From Microbacterium proteolyticum (lineage in GTDB: Bacteria > Actinomycetota > Actinomycetes > Actinomycetales > Microbacteriaceae): DNA of 64,000 bases. A model generated the notes under the pieces. It was not told where the DNA came from. It saw only the letters and a list, made by a program, of their open reading frames with translations, and did no database searches. Shown one piece after another: positions 24,745-32,833 of the stretch. The stretch lies in the NCBI RefSeq assembly GCF_014192415.1, contig NZ_JACHXY010000001.1, positions 930,001 through 994,000 of the forward strand, in the 5' to 3' direction. Every line of letters begins with the position of its first letter. Position 1 is the first letter of the stretch. A program made the translations under genes and the position numbers.

Positions 24745-26205
24745 TCAGACGTTGACGCCGCGATCGCGCAGCCAAGGCGCGGGATCGGTGGTGCCGCCCC
24801 AGGGCGGGTAGACCTCGAAGTGCAGGTGGCAGCCGAAGGAGTTGCCCGTCTGCCCGGTCGCGGCGATCTGCTGACCGGCCTCGACGCGCTGGCCGTACGA
24901 GACGTAGATGCCGCCGTCGACGATGTGGCCGTAGCCGGTGCCCGAGCCGTCGTCGTGGGCGATGCGGATGTAGTTACCGAAACCGCCGTTGTAGCCGGCG
25001 TAGGTCACGCGACCAGCGGATGCGGCGTAGATGGGCGACCAGCAGCTGGCTCCGAAGTCGAGACCGAGGTGCCACGAGCTGGCGCAGTAGCTGCCGTTGC
25101 ACTGGCTGGACCGGGGACCGTAGCCCGACGAGGTGTATGCCGACGACGGTCGTGCCCAGCCTCCGCCGCTGACGTTCCCGCCACCGCCGCCACCGCCACC
25201 GCCGCCGCCTCCCCCGCCGCCGCTGCTGCTTCCCCCGCCGCCACTGCTTCCGCCGCCGCCGCTGTTCTGTCGCTCAGCGGCCTCGCGCTCGCGGCGCGCG
25301 CGCTCTTCCGCGTCGCGGGCAGCGGCTTCTTCGCGAGCGCGGCGCTCGCGCTCCTCACGGGCCTTGCGCTCGGCTTCGACACCGGCCTGGTAGTCGGCGA
25401 CCGTCTTGGCCGTGGTGTCCTGCAGGGCGGCGAGCTGCGCCTCGAGGATGGACTGGTTGGCCTGCTGGGCCGCGAGGGCCTCCTGGGCCGCCTGAGCGGC
25501 CTGCTGCGCCGCCGCCATCTTCTCTTCGGCGATCACCCTCAGGCGTTCGCGCTCGGCCGTGGCGTCGTCGGCCTGGGCGCTGAGGTTCTTCGCGTTGTCA
25601 CGCGCGGCCACCGCCGCGGCGTACACCGAACGGTTGCGCTCGAGGAGCTTGTCCATCGTGCCGAGCTTGGCCAGCAGGTCGTCGGCCGACGCCGCTGACC
25701 CCGAGAAGAACAGGTCGAGCGAGGTGTCGTCGCCGCCGGAACGGTAGAGCTGGGCCGCGACCTTGCCGGCCTTGTTGGCGGCATCGGTCGCGCGGTTCGC
25801 CTCGGCATCGGCCTGCTGACGCAGCAGCTGGGCGCGGTAGTCGGCGTCTTGATAGGCCTGCTGCGCGGCGAAGTACTCGTCGGAGCGGGCGCGTACCTCG
25901 GCCTGCGTGCGCTCGACCTCTGACTGCAACCCCTGAATGAGCCCCTGGATGCGGGTGATCTCGGCCGCTTTCGCCGACTCGTTGGCCCGCGCGGCTTCGA
26001 CATCGGCCCACGAGGGGTAGTCCGCAGCCATCGCGGGTGAGCCGAATCCGGATGCCACGGAGCCGAACGCTCCGAGTGCGACGGCACCGAAGGCTCCGAT
26101 CTTCAGGGCGCTGCGGCGATCGAACGCGGGCCACAGGCGCCGCTGCTCACTCGCCGTAGGCGCGCAGCCGCAGTCTTGGGGGGTTTCGGGGCGCTCGAGC
26201 GTCAC
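24745..26205 (-). CDS. Secreted M23 (LytM-type) peptidase with coiled coil and poly-glycine linker
   Basis: 486 residues. DRRSALKIGAFGAVALGAFG at about 29-48 is a Tat-like or Sec export signal ending at AMAADY. Residues 65-315 are an Ala/Glu/Arg/Gln-rich coiled coil. A Gly/Ser linker of about 40 residues, with a run of 16 consecutive glycines, leads to a C-terminal M23 domain with HLGLDFG and HLHFEV zinc motifs. It resembles EnvC/RipA-style cell-wall hydrolases that cut peptidoglycan cross-links or activate amidases. The start is GTG 26205 after a weak GAGG. It is transcribed away from the tRNA cluster. Confidence 0.9.
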   Translation of the reverse strand: MTLERPETPQDCGCAPTASEQRRLWPAFDRRSALKIGAFGAVALGAFGSVASGFGSPAMAADYPSWADVEAARANESAKAAEITRIQGLIQGLQSEVERTQAEVRARSDEYFAAQQAYQDADYRAQLLRQQADAEANRATDAANKAGKVAAQLYRSGGDDTSLDLFFSGSAASADDLLAKLGTMDKLLERNRSVYAAAVAARDNAKNLSAQADDATAERERLRVIAEEKMAAAQQAAQAAQEALAAQQANQSILEAQLAALQDTTAKTVADYQAGVEAERKAREERERRAREEAAARDAEERARREREAAERQNSGGGGSSGGGGSSSGGGGGGGGGGGGGGGNVSGGGWARPSSAYTSSGYGPRSSQCNGSYCASSWHLGLDFGASCWSPIYAASAGRVTYAGYNGGFGNYIRIAHDDGSGTGYGHIVDGGIYVSYGQRVEAGQQIAATGQTGNSFGCHLHFEVYPPWGGTTDPAPWLRDRGVNV

Positions 26206-26341
26206 GGGAATACCTCATCTCACCGGTCGCAACTCGGCCAACAGTAGCAACACGAGTCACAGGCACAACAGGGCGAGTTCCCCAGTCGACTCTCGATTCT
26301 GTGCCCACGACACGCGCGAGCCGCGGACGCCACGCCCCCGA

Positions 26342-26371
26342 TTGGCAATCTCGAAAGATGTGAAGTAGGCT
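26342..26371 (+). promoter_or_regulatory. Promoter of the tRNA cluster
   Basis: TTGGCA at 26342-26347 and TAGGCT at 26366-26371 are separated by 18 bp, a good housekeeping-sigma match, about 48 bp upstream of the first tRNA. No other gene lies downstream on this strand before the tRNAs. Confidence 0.6.
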
Positions 26372-26418
26372 CGGTCGTCGGCAAGCGAGGTTGAAAACGC
26401 AAGGTTTCAGCTTCATCC

Positions 26419-26491
26419 GGCCCCATCGTTTAGCGGCCTAGGACACCGCCCTTTCACGGCGGCAGCACGGGTTCGAATCCCGTTGGGGTCA
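26419..26491 (+). tRNA. tRNA-Glu (TTC)
   Basis: 73 nt with acceptor stem GGCCCCA/TGGGGTC, anticodon loop CTTTCAC giving anticodon TTC, and T-arm ACGGG-TTCGAAT-CCCGT. CCA is not encoded. First of three tandem tRNA genes. Confidence 0.95.
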
Positions 26492-26519
26492 CTTTCCGGT
26501 GGAACAACTAAATACGCAT

Positions 26520-26593
26520 GGCCCTGTAGCGCAGTTGGTTAGCGTGCCGCCCTGTCACGGCGGAGGTCGCGGGTTCAAGTCCCGTCAGGGTCG
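26520..26593 (+). tRNA. tRNA-Asp (GTC)
   Basis: 74 nt with acceptor GGCCCTG/CAGGGTC, anticodon loop CTGTCAC giving GTC, and T-loop TTCAAGT. It lies 28 bp after tRNA-Glu, probably on the same transcript. Confidence 0.95.
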
Positions 26594-26605
26594 CTCCATA
26601 GCGAC

Positions 26606-26627
26606 GGGCCTTCTTTCGGGAAGGCCC
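26606..26627 (+). terminator. Hairpin after tRNA-Asp
   Basis: An 8-bp stem GGGCCTTC/GAAGGCCC with a TTTCGG loop followed by TTCGTCT. It is probably a terminator or processing structure between tRNA-Asp and tRNA-Phe. Confidence 0.55.
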
Positions 26628-26657
26628 TTCGTCTAGGAAGCGGCAGACATGTCGCTC

Positions 26658-26730
26658 GGCTCTGTAGCTCAGTTGGTAGAGCGCACGACTGAAAATCGTG
26701 AGGTCACGGGATCGACGCCCGTCGGAGCCA
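26658..26730 (+). tRNA. tRNA-Phe (GAA)
   Basis: 73 nt with acceptor GGCTCTG/CGGAGCC, anticodon loop CTGAAAA giving GAA, and a T-loop with the less common ATCGACG in place of TTCGAAT. The D-arm AGCTCAGTTGGTAGAGC is standard. Third of the tandem set. Confidence 0.94.
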
Positions 26731-26757
26731 CACGGATGATCATTACAGTCATCCCAG

Positions 26758-26797
26758 AAACCCTCGCCTAGCTTCTACATGGCGGGGGTTTTGCTTT
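26758..26797 (+). terminator. Intrinsic terminator after the tRNA cluster
   Basis: An 11-bp stem AAACCCTCGCC/GGCGGGGGTTT (one T-G pair) is followed by TTGCTTTT, one of the few clear T-tailed terminators in the window. Confidence 0.75.
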
Positions 26798-26972
26798 TCC
26801 CTGGTGAGAGACAGACGACGAACCGCTCCCCTGGTCCGCAACCGCCCCGGTCGTTCGACGATCACCGCGAGACGGAATGCGCGGCGCACGTAAGCGGAGT
26901 CGACCGCGGAGCGGTCGTCCTCGCGTCCAGGCGCCTCTCCGACGAAAAGGCGCCGCTGGGCAGCCGCCGACC

Positions 26973-27518
26973 TCAGCGAATCCCGAGCGAGCGCAGCAAA
27001 CCGGCCGCGGGCCGCTGCTGTTCGCCTTGCTGGGCGCCGAGCACGATCAGGATGCCGGTGAGTGCCGGGATCACCCATTGCACGATGCGCTGTTGCTTCT
27101 GGGCGGACGCGAGAACGTGAGACGCGGTCTCGGCGGGTTCGGTGACACCGTCGCCGCCCTCGTCGGCGTGCGCCCAGATCGTGGCGCCGAGCGCACCAGC
27201 GTAGACGCTGGCTCCGCCGGCGAGAGCGGTGACGGCCAGCTTCACGATCGTGTTGCGCCGCGCCTCGGGCTGTCCCGCCAAGCGGGTCTTGTTGCCCAGG
27301 ATGAGCCCCACGCCCCCGATGCCGTGCGTGAGGATCGCCGCGATCTGCACCGGGGCCCACCGCGCCCACCCCGTCGACGACAGGCTCAGGCGCTCGGCCG
27401 GGTCCTGGGCGAGGGCTGCGGCGCCGTTGAGGCCGACGGCTCCCATCAGGGCACCGCCGAACCACGCGGCAAGGCCGAGATCGTGCATGCTGCGGACGAT
27501 GGTGTTGCGTGCCGACAT
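26973..27518 (-). CDS. Small membrane protein, unknown function
   Basis: 181 residues with about four hydrophobic segments: around residues 14-35 (LGLAAWFGGALMGAVGLNG), 55-75, 93-115 and 155-172. ATG 27518 directly precedes the first recognisable helix, and GGGCGGC lies upstream. I do not recognise a named family. The pattern resembles DUF-type membrane proteins common in actinobacteria. It stands alone between the tRNAs and another hypothetical gene on the same strand. The region 26798-26972 before it holds nothing I can support. Confidence 0.6.
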   Translation of the reverse strand: MSARNTIVRSMHDLGLAAWFGGALMGAVGLNGAAALAQDPAERLSLSSTGWARWAPVQIAAILTHGIGGVGLILGNKTRLAGQPEARRNTIVKLAVTALAGGASVYAGALGATIWAHADEGGDGVTEPAETASHVLASAQKQQRIVQWVIPALTGILIVLGAQQGEQQRPAAGLLRSLGIR

Positions 27519-27640
27519 GGCGCCGCCCTTCGGTTGTGGACTCCGACCACACACCCGCCGACCGCGATTCGGCACCCCGGTTGCCACGGTCCCCGATCCG
27601 TGTAGGGCGCTCGCGCTGACGCAGACCGGGTACGAGCGGA

Positions 27641-28063
27641 CTACCGGCCGAGGGGTGCGGCGGGCGTCGCTTCGCCCCGTGTGGCGGCGTACGCCTCGAA
27701 CGCGCGCGACGTGGGCACGTCGACCCACAGACGGATGCCGCCCGCCTTCGTCCCCGACCCGTTGACGACGGCCGCACCGCCCACCCGTTCGAGCGAGGGC
27801 TTCAGCGCGTCGGACACTTCCTCCGACAGGCGGCCCAGCAGCCGGCCGTCGGAGTAGACGCGGACGCGCCCGTGGTCTCGTCGGCGCAGCCGCAGAACGT
27901 ACAGCCGCGTCCCCGATCCGTGGCGCTCTCGGTCATGCACCAGATACTGCGTGCCGCGGACCGCGACGCTCCGCGTCGGCAGATCGCGTACATCCGGCAG
28001 AGTCTCGTGGTCGCTCGAGCGGCCCCACATCACGTGAGAGAAATGTTCCCAAAAGCGCGCCAC
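27641..28063 (-). CDS. Hypothetical protein (140 residues)
   Basis: 140 residues, soluble and basic in the centre (LRLRRRDHGRVRVY). The segment SDGRLLGRLSEEVSDALKPSL has a weak resemblance to HIRAN-like beta-strand proteins, not enough to assign a function. The start is GTG 28063, with ATG 28030 as an alternative. It lies 122 bp upstream of the membrane protein on the same strand and diverges from the small hydrophobic protein at 28200. Confidence 0.5.
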   Translation of the reverse strand: MARFWEHFSHVMWGRSSDHETLPDVRDLPTRSVAVRGTQYLVHDRERHGSGTRLYVLRLRRRDHGRVRVYSDGRLLGRLSEEVSDALKPSLERVGGAAVVNGSGTKAGGIRLWVDVPTSRAFEAYAATRGEATPAAPLGR

Positions 28064-28199
28064 TATTCTCGCTGTTCCGTATCGCCGGTCCGCGCGAATC
28101 TGCGCGAATGCCAGGTCGGAAAAATCGGGCGCCAGAAAAGCTGCCAGCGAAATGTGAAAACACGACCGTCGTATTTATCGTAGGCGTACAGTCACGACC

Positions 28200-28364
28200 A
28201 TGTGGACCGTACTCATCATCCTCCTCGTCGCGTGGGCGATCCTGACCGTCGTGGGCTTCGCGTTCCAGGGCCTTCTGTGGCTCGGGATCATCGGAATCGT
28301 GCTGTTCGTGGGCACGATCATCTTCGGACTCATCCGGCGCCATGCCGCCCGCAATTCAACCTGA
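28200..28364 (+). CDS. Small hydrophobic membrane protein (54 residues)
   Basis: ATG 28200 to TGA 28364. Almost the whole protein is two hydrophobic helices (MWTVLIILLVAWAILTVVGF, then LLWLGIIGIVLFVGTIIFGL) and a basic tail RRHAARN. Short proteins of this look are widespread in actinobacteria and are named only as hydrophobic proteins. The upstream 130 bp are AT-richer than the neighbourhood, as expected for a divergent promoter. Confidence 0.65.
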   Translation: MWTVLIILLVAWAILTVVGFAFQGLLWLGIIGIVLFVGTIIFGLIRRHAARNST

Positions 28365-28789
28365 CGCGCCTGCCCCGTCGAGATGATCGCGCACTCGTCA
28401 GCCGTATCGGACTGAGCGCGCTCCGGCTCAGCCGCATTGGACTCGAGACCGCCGCACATTCACCCGCGGGTGTGAAATCCCCCCTCAGGCCGTCCACACA
28501 GGGGAGATCACCCGCGCTTCGCGGGACTGGAATCGACGCGCGGCACCTGCTTCGTTCGCGAGCCGAGCACGGCCCCGCCGAACCGCACGGCCGTTGCGTT
28601 CCCCGGCCGTGCCGTCGACCGCCTGCGACGCGCGAGCGGACGCCCCGCAGCAGGGTTGCCGGCGGGCGCACGGGAGACGGTTTCCGAGGGCGGGAGGACG
28701 CGCTACTATTTGTTTGACTTTTAGCAAACACCTGGCGCCCGACCGAGCCCTTCCTGCCGTCCGCCAGGTCTTCTCCTGAAGAGGACCCG
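28365..28789. other. Intergenic region before the drug-type MFS gene
   Basis: 425 bp with no convincing gene in any frame. The only features are a promoter and inverted-repeat operator at 28704-28730. The rest is GC-rich sequence with short unconserved reading frames. Confidence 0.6.
28704..28730 (+). promoter_or_regulatory. Promoter -10 and inverted-repeat operator of MFS drug transporter gene
   Basis: TACTAT at 28704-28709 fits a -10 hexamer. Directly downstream is TGTTTG (28711-28716), an 8-nt spacer and CAAACA (28725-28730), a perfect inverted repeat where a MarR- or TetR-type repressor would block initiation. No such regulator gene is adjacent. Confidence 0.6.
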
Positions 28790-30850
28790 ATGTCAGACAT
28801 CACCCAGAACCGGCGCGCGCATACGGCCGGCACCGACACGGTCATGACGCACCGCATGATCATGTTCGTGATCTTCGGCCTCATGGCCGGCATGTTCCTG
28901 TCCGCCCTCGACCAGACCGTGGTCGGCACCTCGATCCGCACGATCGGCGACGACCTGCAGGGCTTGAGCCTGCAGGCGTGGGTCACCACGGCCTACCTGA
29001 TCGTGTCGACCATCTCGACGCCGATCTACGGCAAGCTCTCCGACATCTTCGGTCGGCGCCCGCTGTTCCTCATCGCCATCCTCATCTTCATCATCGGGTC
29101 GGTGCTCGCCAGCTTCTCGACCTCCATGGTCGAGCTCGCCGCCTTCCGCGCCGTTCAGGGTCTCGGCGCCGGTGGCCTCATGTCGATGCCGCTCGCGATC
29201 ATGGGCGACATCCTCGCCCCGCGCGAACGTGCGAAGTACCAGGGTTACTTCCTCGCCGTGTTCGGCATCTCCAGCGTCATCGGCCCGCTCGTGGGCGGGC
29301 TTTTCGCCGGAGCCAACGAGATCCTGTTCATCACCGGCTGGCGCTGGGTCTTCCTCATCAACGTCCCGATCGGCATCCTGGCGCTGGCGATCGTGTGGCG
29401 GTTCCTCCACATCCCGAAGCAGCCCCGCCACTCGGTGCGCATCGACTGGTGGGGCGCCACGACCGTGATCGTCGCGCTCGTCCCGCTGCTCCTCGTGGCC
29501 GAGCAGGGCCGCGAGTGGGGCTGGGGCTCGCCGATCGCCCTCGCCTGCTACGTCGTGGGAGCCCTCGGCATCCTGGCCTTCGTCATCGCCGAGATGAAGA
29601 TGAAGGATGACGCGCTCATCCCGCTCAAACTCTTCCGCTCGCCCACCTTCTCGATGGCGACCGTCATCGGTGTGCTCGTCGGCTTCGGCATGTTCGGCGC
29701 GATGCTCACCCTGCCGCTGTACCTGCAGCTCGTGCTGGGTTCGTCTCCCACGCAGAGCGGGTTCGAGATGCTCCCGATGATCCTCGGACTCATGATCGCC
29801 TCCATCGCGAGCGGTCAGCTCATCGCGCGCACGGGCCGCTACCGCATGTTCCCCATCCTCGGCACGCTGCTGATGTCGGTCGGCTTCTTCCTGCTGACGT
29901 TCCTGAAGTACGACAGCCCCTACTGGCACGTCGCCATCGCGATGCTCGTCATCGGCCTCGGCCTGGGCCAGCTCATGCAGACGCTCACGATCGCCAGCCA
30001 GAACTCCGTGGGCGTGCGCGACATGGGCGTGGCCACCAGTGGTTCGACGTTCTTCCGCCAGATCGGTGGAACCCTGGGCACCGCCGTGCTGCTGTCGCTG
30101 CTGTTCACGCTGATGCCCTCGAACATCATCGGCTCGTTCGGCGACCGCGCGACCCTCACCGACGCGCTGGACGCCGCCTTCGACCCGGCGACGGCGTCGG
30201 CTCCGGCCAACGAGAAGATCATGTCGTCGATCTACACCCCGATCGTGACCCAGACCACGGATGCCGTGACCCAGCAGGTGCAGCAGGGCGTGCAGCAGGC
30301 GACGGATGCCGCAACCCAGGCCGTGGCGCAGCAGGTGGCCTCGGGACAGATCCCCGCCGCAGCTCAAGCGCAGGTCACGCAGGCCGCCGTCGCTCAGGCG
30401 ATCTCGGCCGCCACGGCCCAGATCCAGCAGCAGGTGCCCGTTGCGCGCATCGGCGCCGACGGATCGGTCAGCCTCGACTTCTCGAACGCCGCCGATCGCA
30501 CCGCTTTCGTCGACAGCGTCGCGACCACCCTGACGGACCAGTTCGCCTCGGGCGACCAGGACACCTCCATCGGAGGGTCGACGCTCGACGACACGTCGTT
30601 CCTCGTGGGCGCCGACGCGCGGCTGACCAAGCCGTTCCTCGTCGGATTCAACTCCTCCGCGACGAGCGTGTACTGGGTGGCGATGGGCGTCGTGCTGCTC
30701 GCCTTCGTGCTGTCGCTGTTCTTCCGCACCCCGCCGCTGCGGGCGAAGTCGGCACTGCAGGAAGCCGCCGACGAGCGCCGCGGCAAAGACGATGAAGAGA
30801 AGCGCGCCGAAGAGGCCGCCGCTCAGACGGGCGCTCTGCTCACCCCGTGA
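28790..30850 (+). CDS. MFS multidrug transporter, DHA2/EmrB-QacA type with long extracellular insert
   Basis: 686 residues; typical 14-helix DHA2 proteins are about 500. LSALDQTVVGTSIRTI in helix 1 and YGKLSDIFGRRP are family hallmarks. After about residue 465 an Ala/Gln/Thr-rich stretch of some 150 residues (for example AVTQQVQQGVQQATDAATQA) precedes the final helix near 622-645, then a charged cytoplasmic tail. The insert would face outside and looks helical or coiled-coil. It probably extrudes drugs by proton antiport under control of the operator at 28711. A 14-bp tandem repeat begins at its stop codon. Confidence 0.88.
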   Translation: MSDITQNRRAHTAGTDTVMTHRMIMFVIFGLMAGMFLSALDQTVVGTSIRTIGDDLQGLSLQAWVTTAYLIVSTISTPIYGKLSDIFGRRPLFLIAILIFIIGSVLASFSTSMVELAAFRAVQGLGAGGLMSMPLAIMGDILAPRERAKYQGYFLAVFGISSVIGPLVGGLFAGANEILFITGWRWVFLINVPIGILALAIVWRFLHIPKQPRHSVRIDWWGATTVIVALVPLLLVAEQGREWGWGSPIALACYVVGALGILAFVIAEMKMKDDALIPLKLFRSPTFSMATVIGVLVGFGMFGAMLTLPLYLQLVLGSSPTQSGFEMLPMILGLMIASIASGQLIARTGRYRMFPILGTLLMSVGFFLLTFLKYDSPYWHVAIAMLVIGLGLGQLMQTLTIASQNSVGVRDMGVATSGSTFFRQIGGTLGTAVLLSLLFTLMPSNIIGSFGDRATLTDALDAAFDPATASAPANEKIMSSIYTPIVTQTTDAVTQQVQQGVQQATDAATQAVAQQVASGQIPAAAQAQVTQAAVAQAISAATAQIQQQVPVARIGADGSVSLDFSNAADRTAFVDSVATTLTDQFASGDQDTSIGGSTLDDTSFLVGADARLTKPFLVGFNSSATSVYWVAMGVVLLAFVLSLFFRTPPLRAKSALQEAADERRGKDDEEKRAEEAAAQTGALLTP

Positions 30851-30910
30851 CACGGACACCGTGACACGGACACCGTGACACGGACACCGTGACACGGACA
30901 CCGTGACACG
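30845..30910. repeat. 14-bp tandem repeat overlapping the MFS stop codon
   Basis: Four perfect copies of CCGTGACACGGACA plus a 10-bp partial copy (30845-30910). The gene's TGA is in the first copy. Each unit contains the odd palindrome CCGTG-A-CACGG. Perfect identity suggests recent slippage-type expansion. Confidence 0.95.
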
Positions 30911-30912
30911 AC

Positions 30913-30948
30913 CGAGGGGCGGGGGCGTCGGAACGCCCCCGCCCCTCG
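30913..30948. terminator. Bidirectional terminator between MFS and acyl-CoA ligase genes
   Basis: A perfect 16-bp stem (30913-30928 with 30933-30948, core CGAGGGGCGGGGGC) with a CGGA tetraloop lies between two convergent genes. Confidence 0.88.
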
Positions 30949-30954
30949 TCGTTC

Positions 30955-32538
30955 TCAGACCGCCTCGCGAGCCCGCAGGTCCTTGCGCAGGATCTTCCCC
31001 GACGTCGACTTGGGCACCACGTCGATGAACTCCACGCGGCGCACCTTCTTGTGCGGGGCGACGTTCTCGGCCACGAACGTCATCACGTCGTCGGCCGAGA
31101 GGCCGGCATCCGCAGCGGCCACGACGAAGGCCTTGGGGATCTCCTCGCCGTCGTCGCCGCGGACGCCGATGACCGCGGCATCCTGGATCTTCGGATGCGA
31201 GAGCAACAGGGCCTCGAGCTCGGCCGGGGCGATCTGGTACCCGTGGTACTTGATGAGCTCCTTCAGCCGGTCGACGATCGTGAAGTATCCGTCGACGTGG
31301 TGCACGCCGATGTCGCCGGTGTGCAGGAATCCGTCGGCGTCGAGGGTCTCGGCCGTGGCGTCGGGCCGATTGAGGTAGCCGAGCATGACGTTCGGTCCGC
31401 GCACCCAGATCTCTCCCGGCGCGGTCAGTCCGTCGTCGCCGTGCTCCTCGAGCTCTGCGCCGGTCTCGGGGTCGACGAGCTTCGCGTCGCAGTTCGGAAT
31501 GAGCACGCCGACCGAGCTCACCGGCATCCCTCCCTCGGCGGGGATGGCGTGCGACACCGGGCTCAGCTCGCTCATGCCGTAGCCCTGGAAGAAGCGCGCG
31601 CCGATGCGCCGGCCCGCGGTCTCGGCGGTCTCTCCGTCGAGGGGAGCCGCGCCCGAGAACACGCTGTGCACGCTCGAGAGGTCGAACTGCTCCACGGCGG
31701 GGTGCTTGGCGAGCGCGACCGCGATGGGCGGGGCGATGAAGAGGAACGTGCACCGGTGATCCTGGATGACACGCAGGAACTCCATCAGGTCGAACCGCGG
31801 CATCGTGACGAGCGTCGCGCGCTGGCGCAGTGCGAGGTTGAGCAGCACCGTCATGCCGTAGATGTGGAAGAACGGCAGTACGGCGAGCACACGGTCGTCG
31901 GGGCCGATCTCGATCACCGGACGACACTGGTGGACGTTGGCGACGAGGTTGCGGTGCGAGAGCATCACGCCCTTGGGCACCCCCGTGGTGCCCGACGAGT
32001 ACGGCAGCACGGCGACGTGCGTGGCCGGATCGATGACGACCTCGGGCGGCGTCCGCCCCTCGCTCAGCAGAGCGCGCAGGTCGGGGTGACCCTCGGCGCC
32101 GTCGAGCACGATGACCCGCTCATCGGGGATGCCGACCGCCCGCGCGGCCTCCCGCGCCGGTGGCAGCAGCGGCGACACGGTCACGAGCCAGGTGGCCTCG
32201 GCATCCCGCAACTGGTTCTCGATCTCGTGCGCGGTGTAGAGGGAGTTGATCGTGGTGATGGCCGCCCCGAGCCTCAGGATGCCGTGGAACACCGTCGCGA
32301 AGGCGGGGACGTTCGGGCAGAGCATCGCGATCACGGTGACGGTGTCGACGCCGCGAGCGGCGAGAGCACCCGCGAAGGCGTCGACCTGCGCTCGGAGGGC
32401 CCGGTAGGTGGTCTCCGCGCCGCTGGCCGGATCCACCAGGGCCACGCGGTCGAGATCGCTCTCGCCGAGGGAGTCGAAGAGGTAGTCGTAGATGCTCTGG
32501 TCGGGCACCTCGACGGACGGGTGGGGGCTGTGGAACAC
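30955..32538 (-). CDS. AMP-forming acyl-CoA synthetase (4-coumarate-CoA ligase-like)
   Basis: 527 residues from GTG 32538, preceded by GAGGGAGAG at good spacing. The ANL-family motifs are SSGTTGVPKG (P-loop), YGMSELSPV, GDIGVHHVDGYFTIVDRLKELIK and the C-terminal catalytic lysine in STSGKILRKDL. It activates a carboxylic acid to an acyl-AMP and then an acyl-CoA. The pattern is nearest to plant-type 4CL and medium-chain or aryl acid ligases. No CoA-pathway partner is adjacent, so the substrate is open. Confidence 0.9.
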   Translation of the reverse strand: MFHSPHPSVEVPDQSIYDYLFDSLGESDLDRVALVDPASGAETTYRALRAQVDAFAGALAARGVDTVTVIAMLCPNVPAFATVFHGILRLGAAITTINSLYTAHEIENQLRDAEATWLVTVSPLLPPAREAARAVGIPDERVIVLDGAEGHPDLRALLSEGRTPPEVVIDPATHVAVLPYSSGTTGVPKGVMLSHRNLVANVHQCRPVIEIGPDDRVLAVLPFFHIYGMTVLLNLALRQRATLVTMPRFDLMEFLRVIQDHRCTFLFIAPPIAVALAKHPAVEQFDLSSVHSVFSGAAPLDGETAETAGRRIGARFFQGYGMSELSPVSHAIPAEGGMPVSSVGVLIPNCDAKLVDPETGAELEEHGDDGLTAPGEIWVRGPNVMLGYLNRPDATAETLDADGFLHTGDIGVHHVDGYFTIVDRLKELIKYHGYQIAPAELEALLLSHPKIQDAAVIGVRGDDGEEIPKAFVVAAADAGLSADDVMTFVAENVAPHKKVRRVEFIDVVPKSTSGKILRKDLRAREAV

Positions 32539-32665
32539 GGTTCTCTCCCTCGAAAACACCGGCGTCGTCGCCGTGCGCTCATCCTGGCACCGCCGGTACC
32601 CGGTGTCACGCTTCGTGGGGATGAGTCTCAGGATGCCGCGGGTGCCCAGGTCGCGCGGAGCGGCG

Positions 32666-32762
32666 GTGCACAACGCAGGAAGAACGTCGGCGCCGCCTGT
32701 CGCGGCCTCCGACATTCCGCGGACGGCTCGAATGTGGCGCCCGGATCTCCTGCGTTGTGCAC
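32666..32762. repeat. Dispersed palindromic element, copy 2 (CACAACGCAGGA arms)
   Basis: Perfect 15-bp arms GTGCACAACGCAGGA (32666-32680) and TCCTGCGTTGTGCAC (32748-32762) enclose 67 nt. The right-hand side CCGGATCTCCTGCGTTGTG is shared almost base for base with copy 1 at 23987-24070. It sits in the 295-bp gap between the ligase gene start and the chromate transporter gene end. Confidence 0.85.
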
Positions 32763-32833
32763 GCTGCGTCTTCTGCGTCGTCCGCGCCGCGACCCCGACG
32801 GAATGCGCGTGCACACCGCGAAGACGCGACCGC

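Noticed and set aside
26419..26800. tRNA cluster as an integration site with an attached mobile element
   Set aside because: No integrase gene and no repeated tRNA 3' end were seen nearby; flanking genes look ordinary.
28063..28068. A lone CTATTC resembling the GAATAG operator
   Set aside because: There is no partner 19 bp away; a single hexamer match is expected by chance.
28793..31927. - strand reading frame of over 1,000 codons opposite the MFS gene
   Set aside because: Shadow frame spanning a strong bidirectional terminator and two real genes; no recognisable domain.
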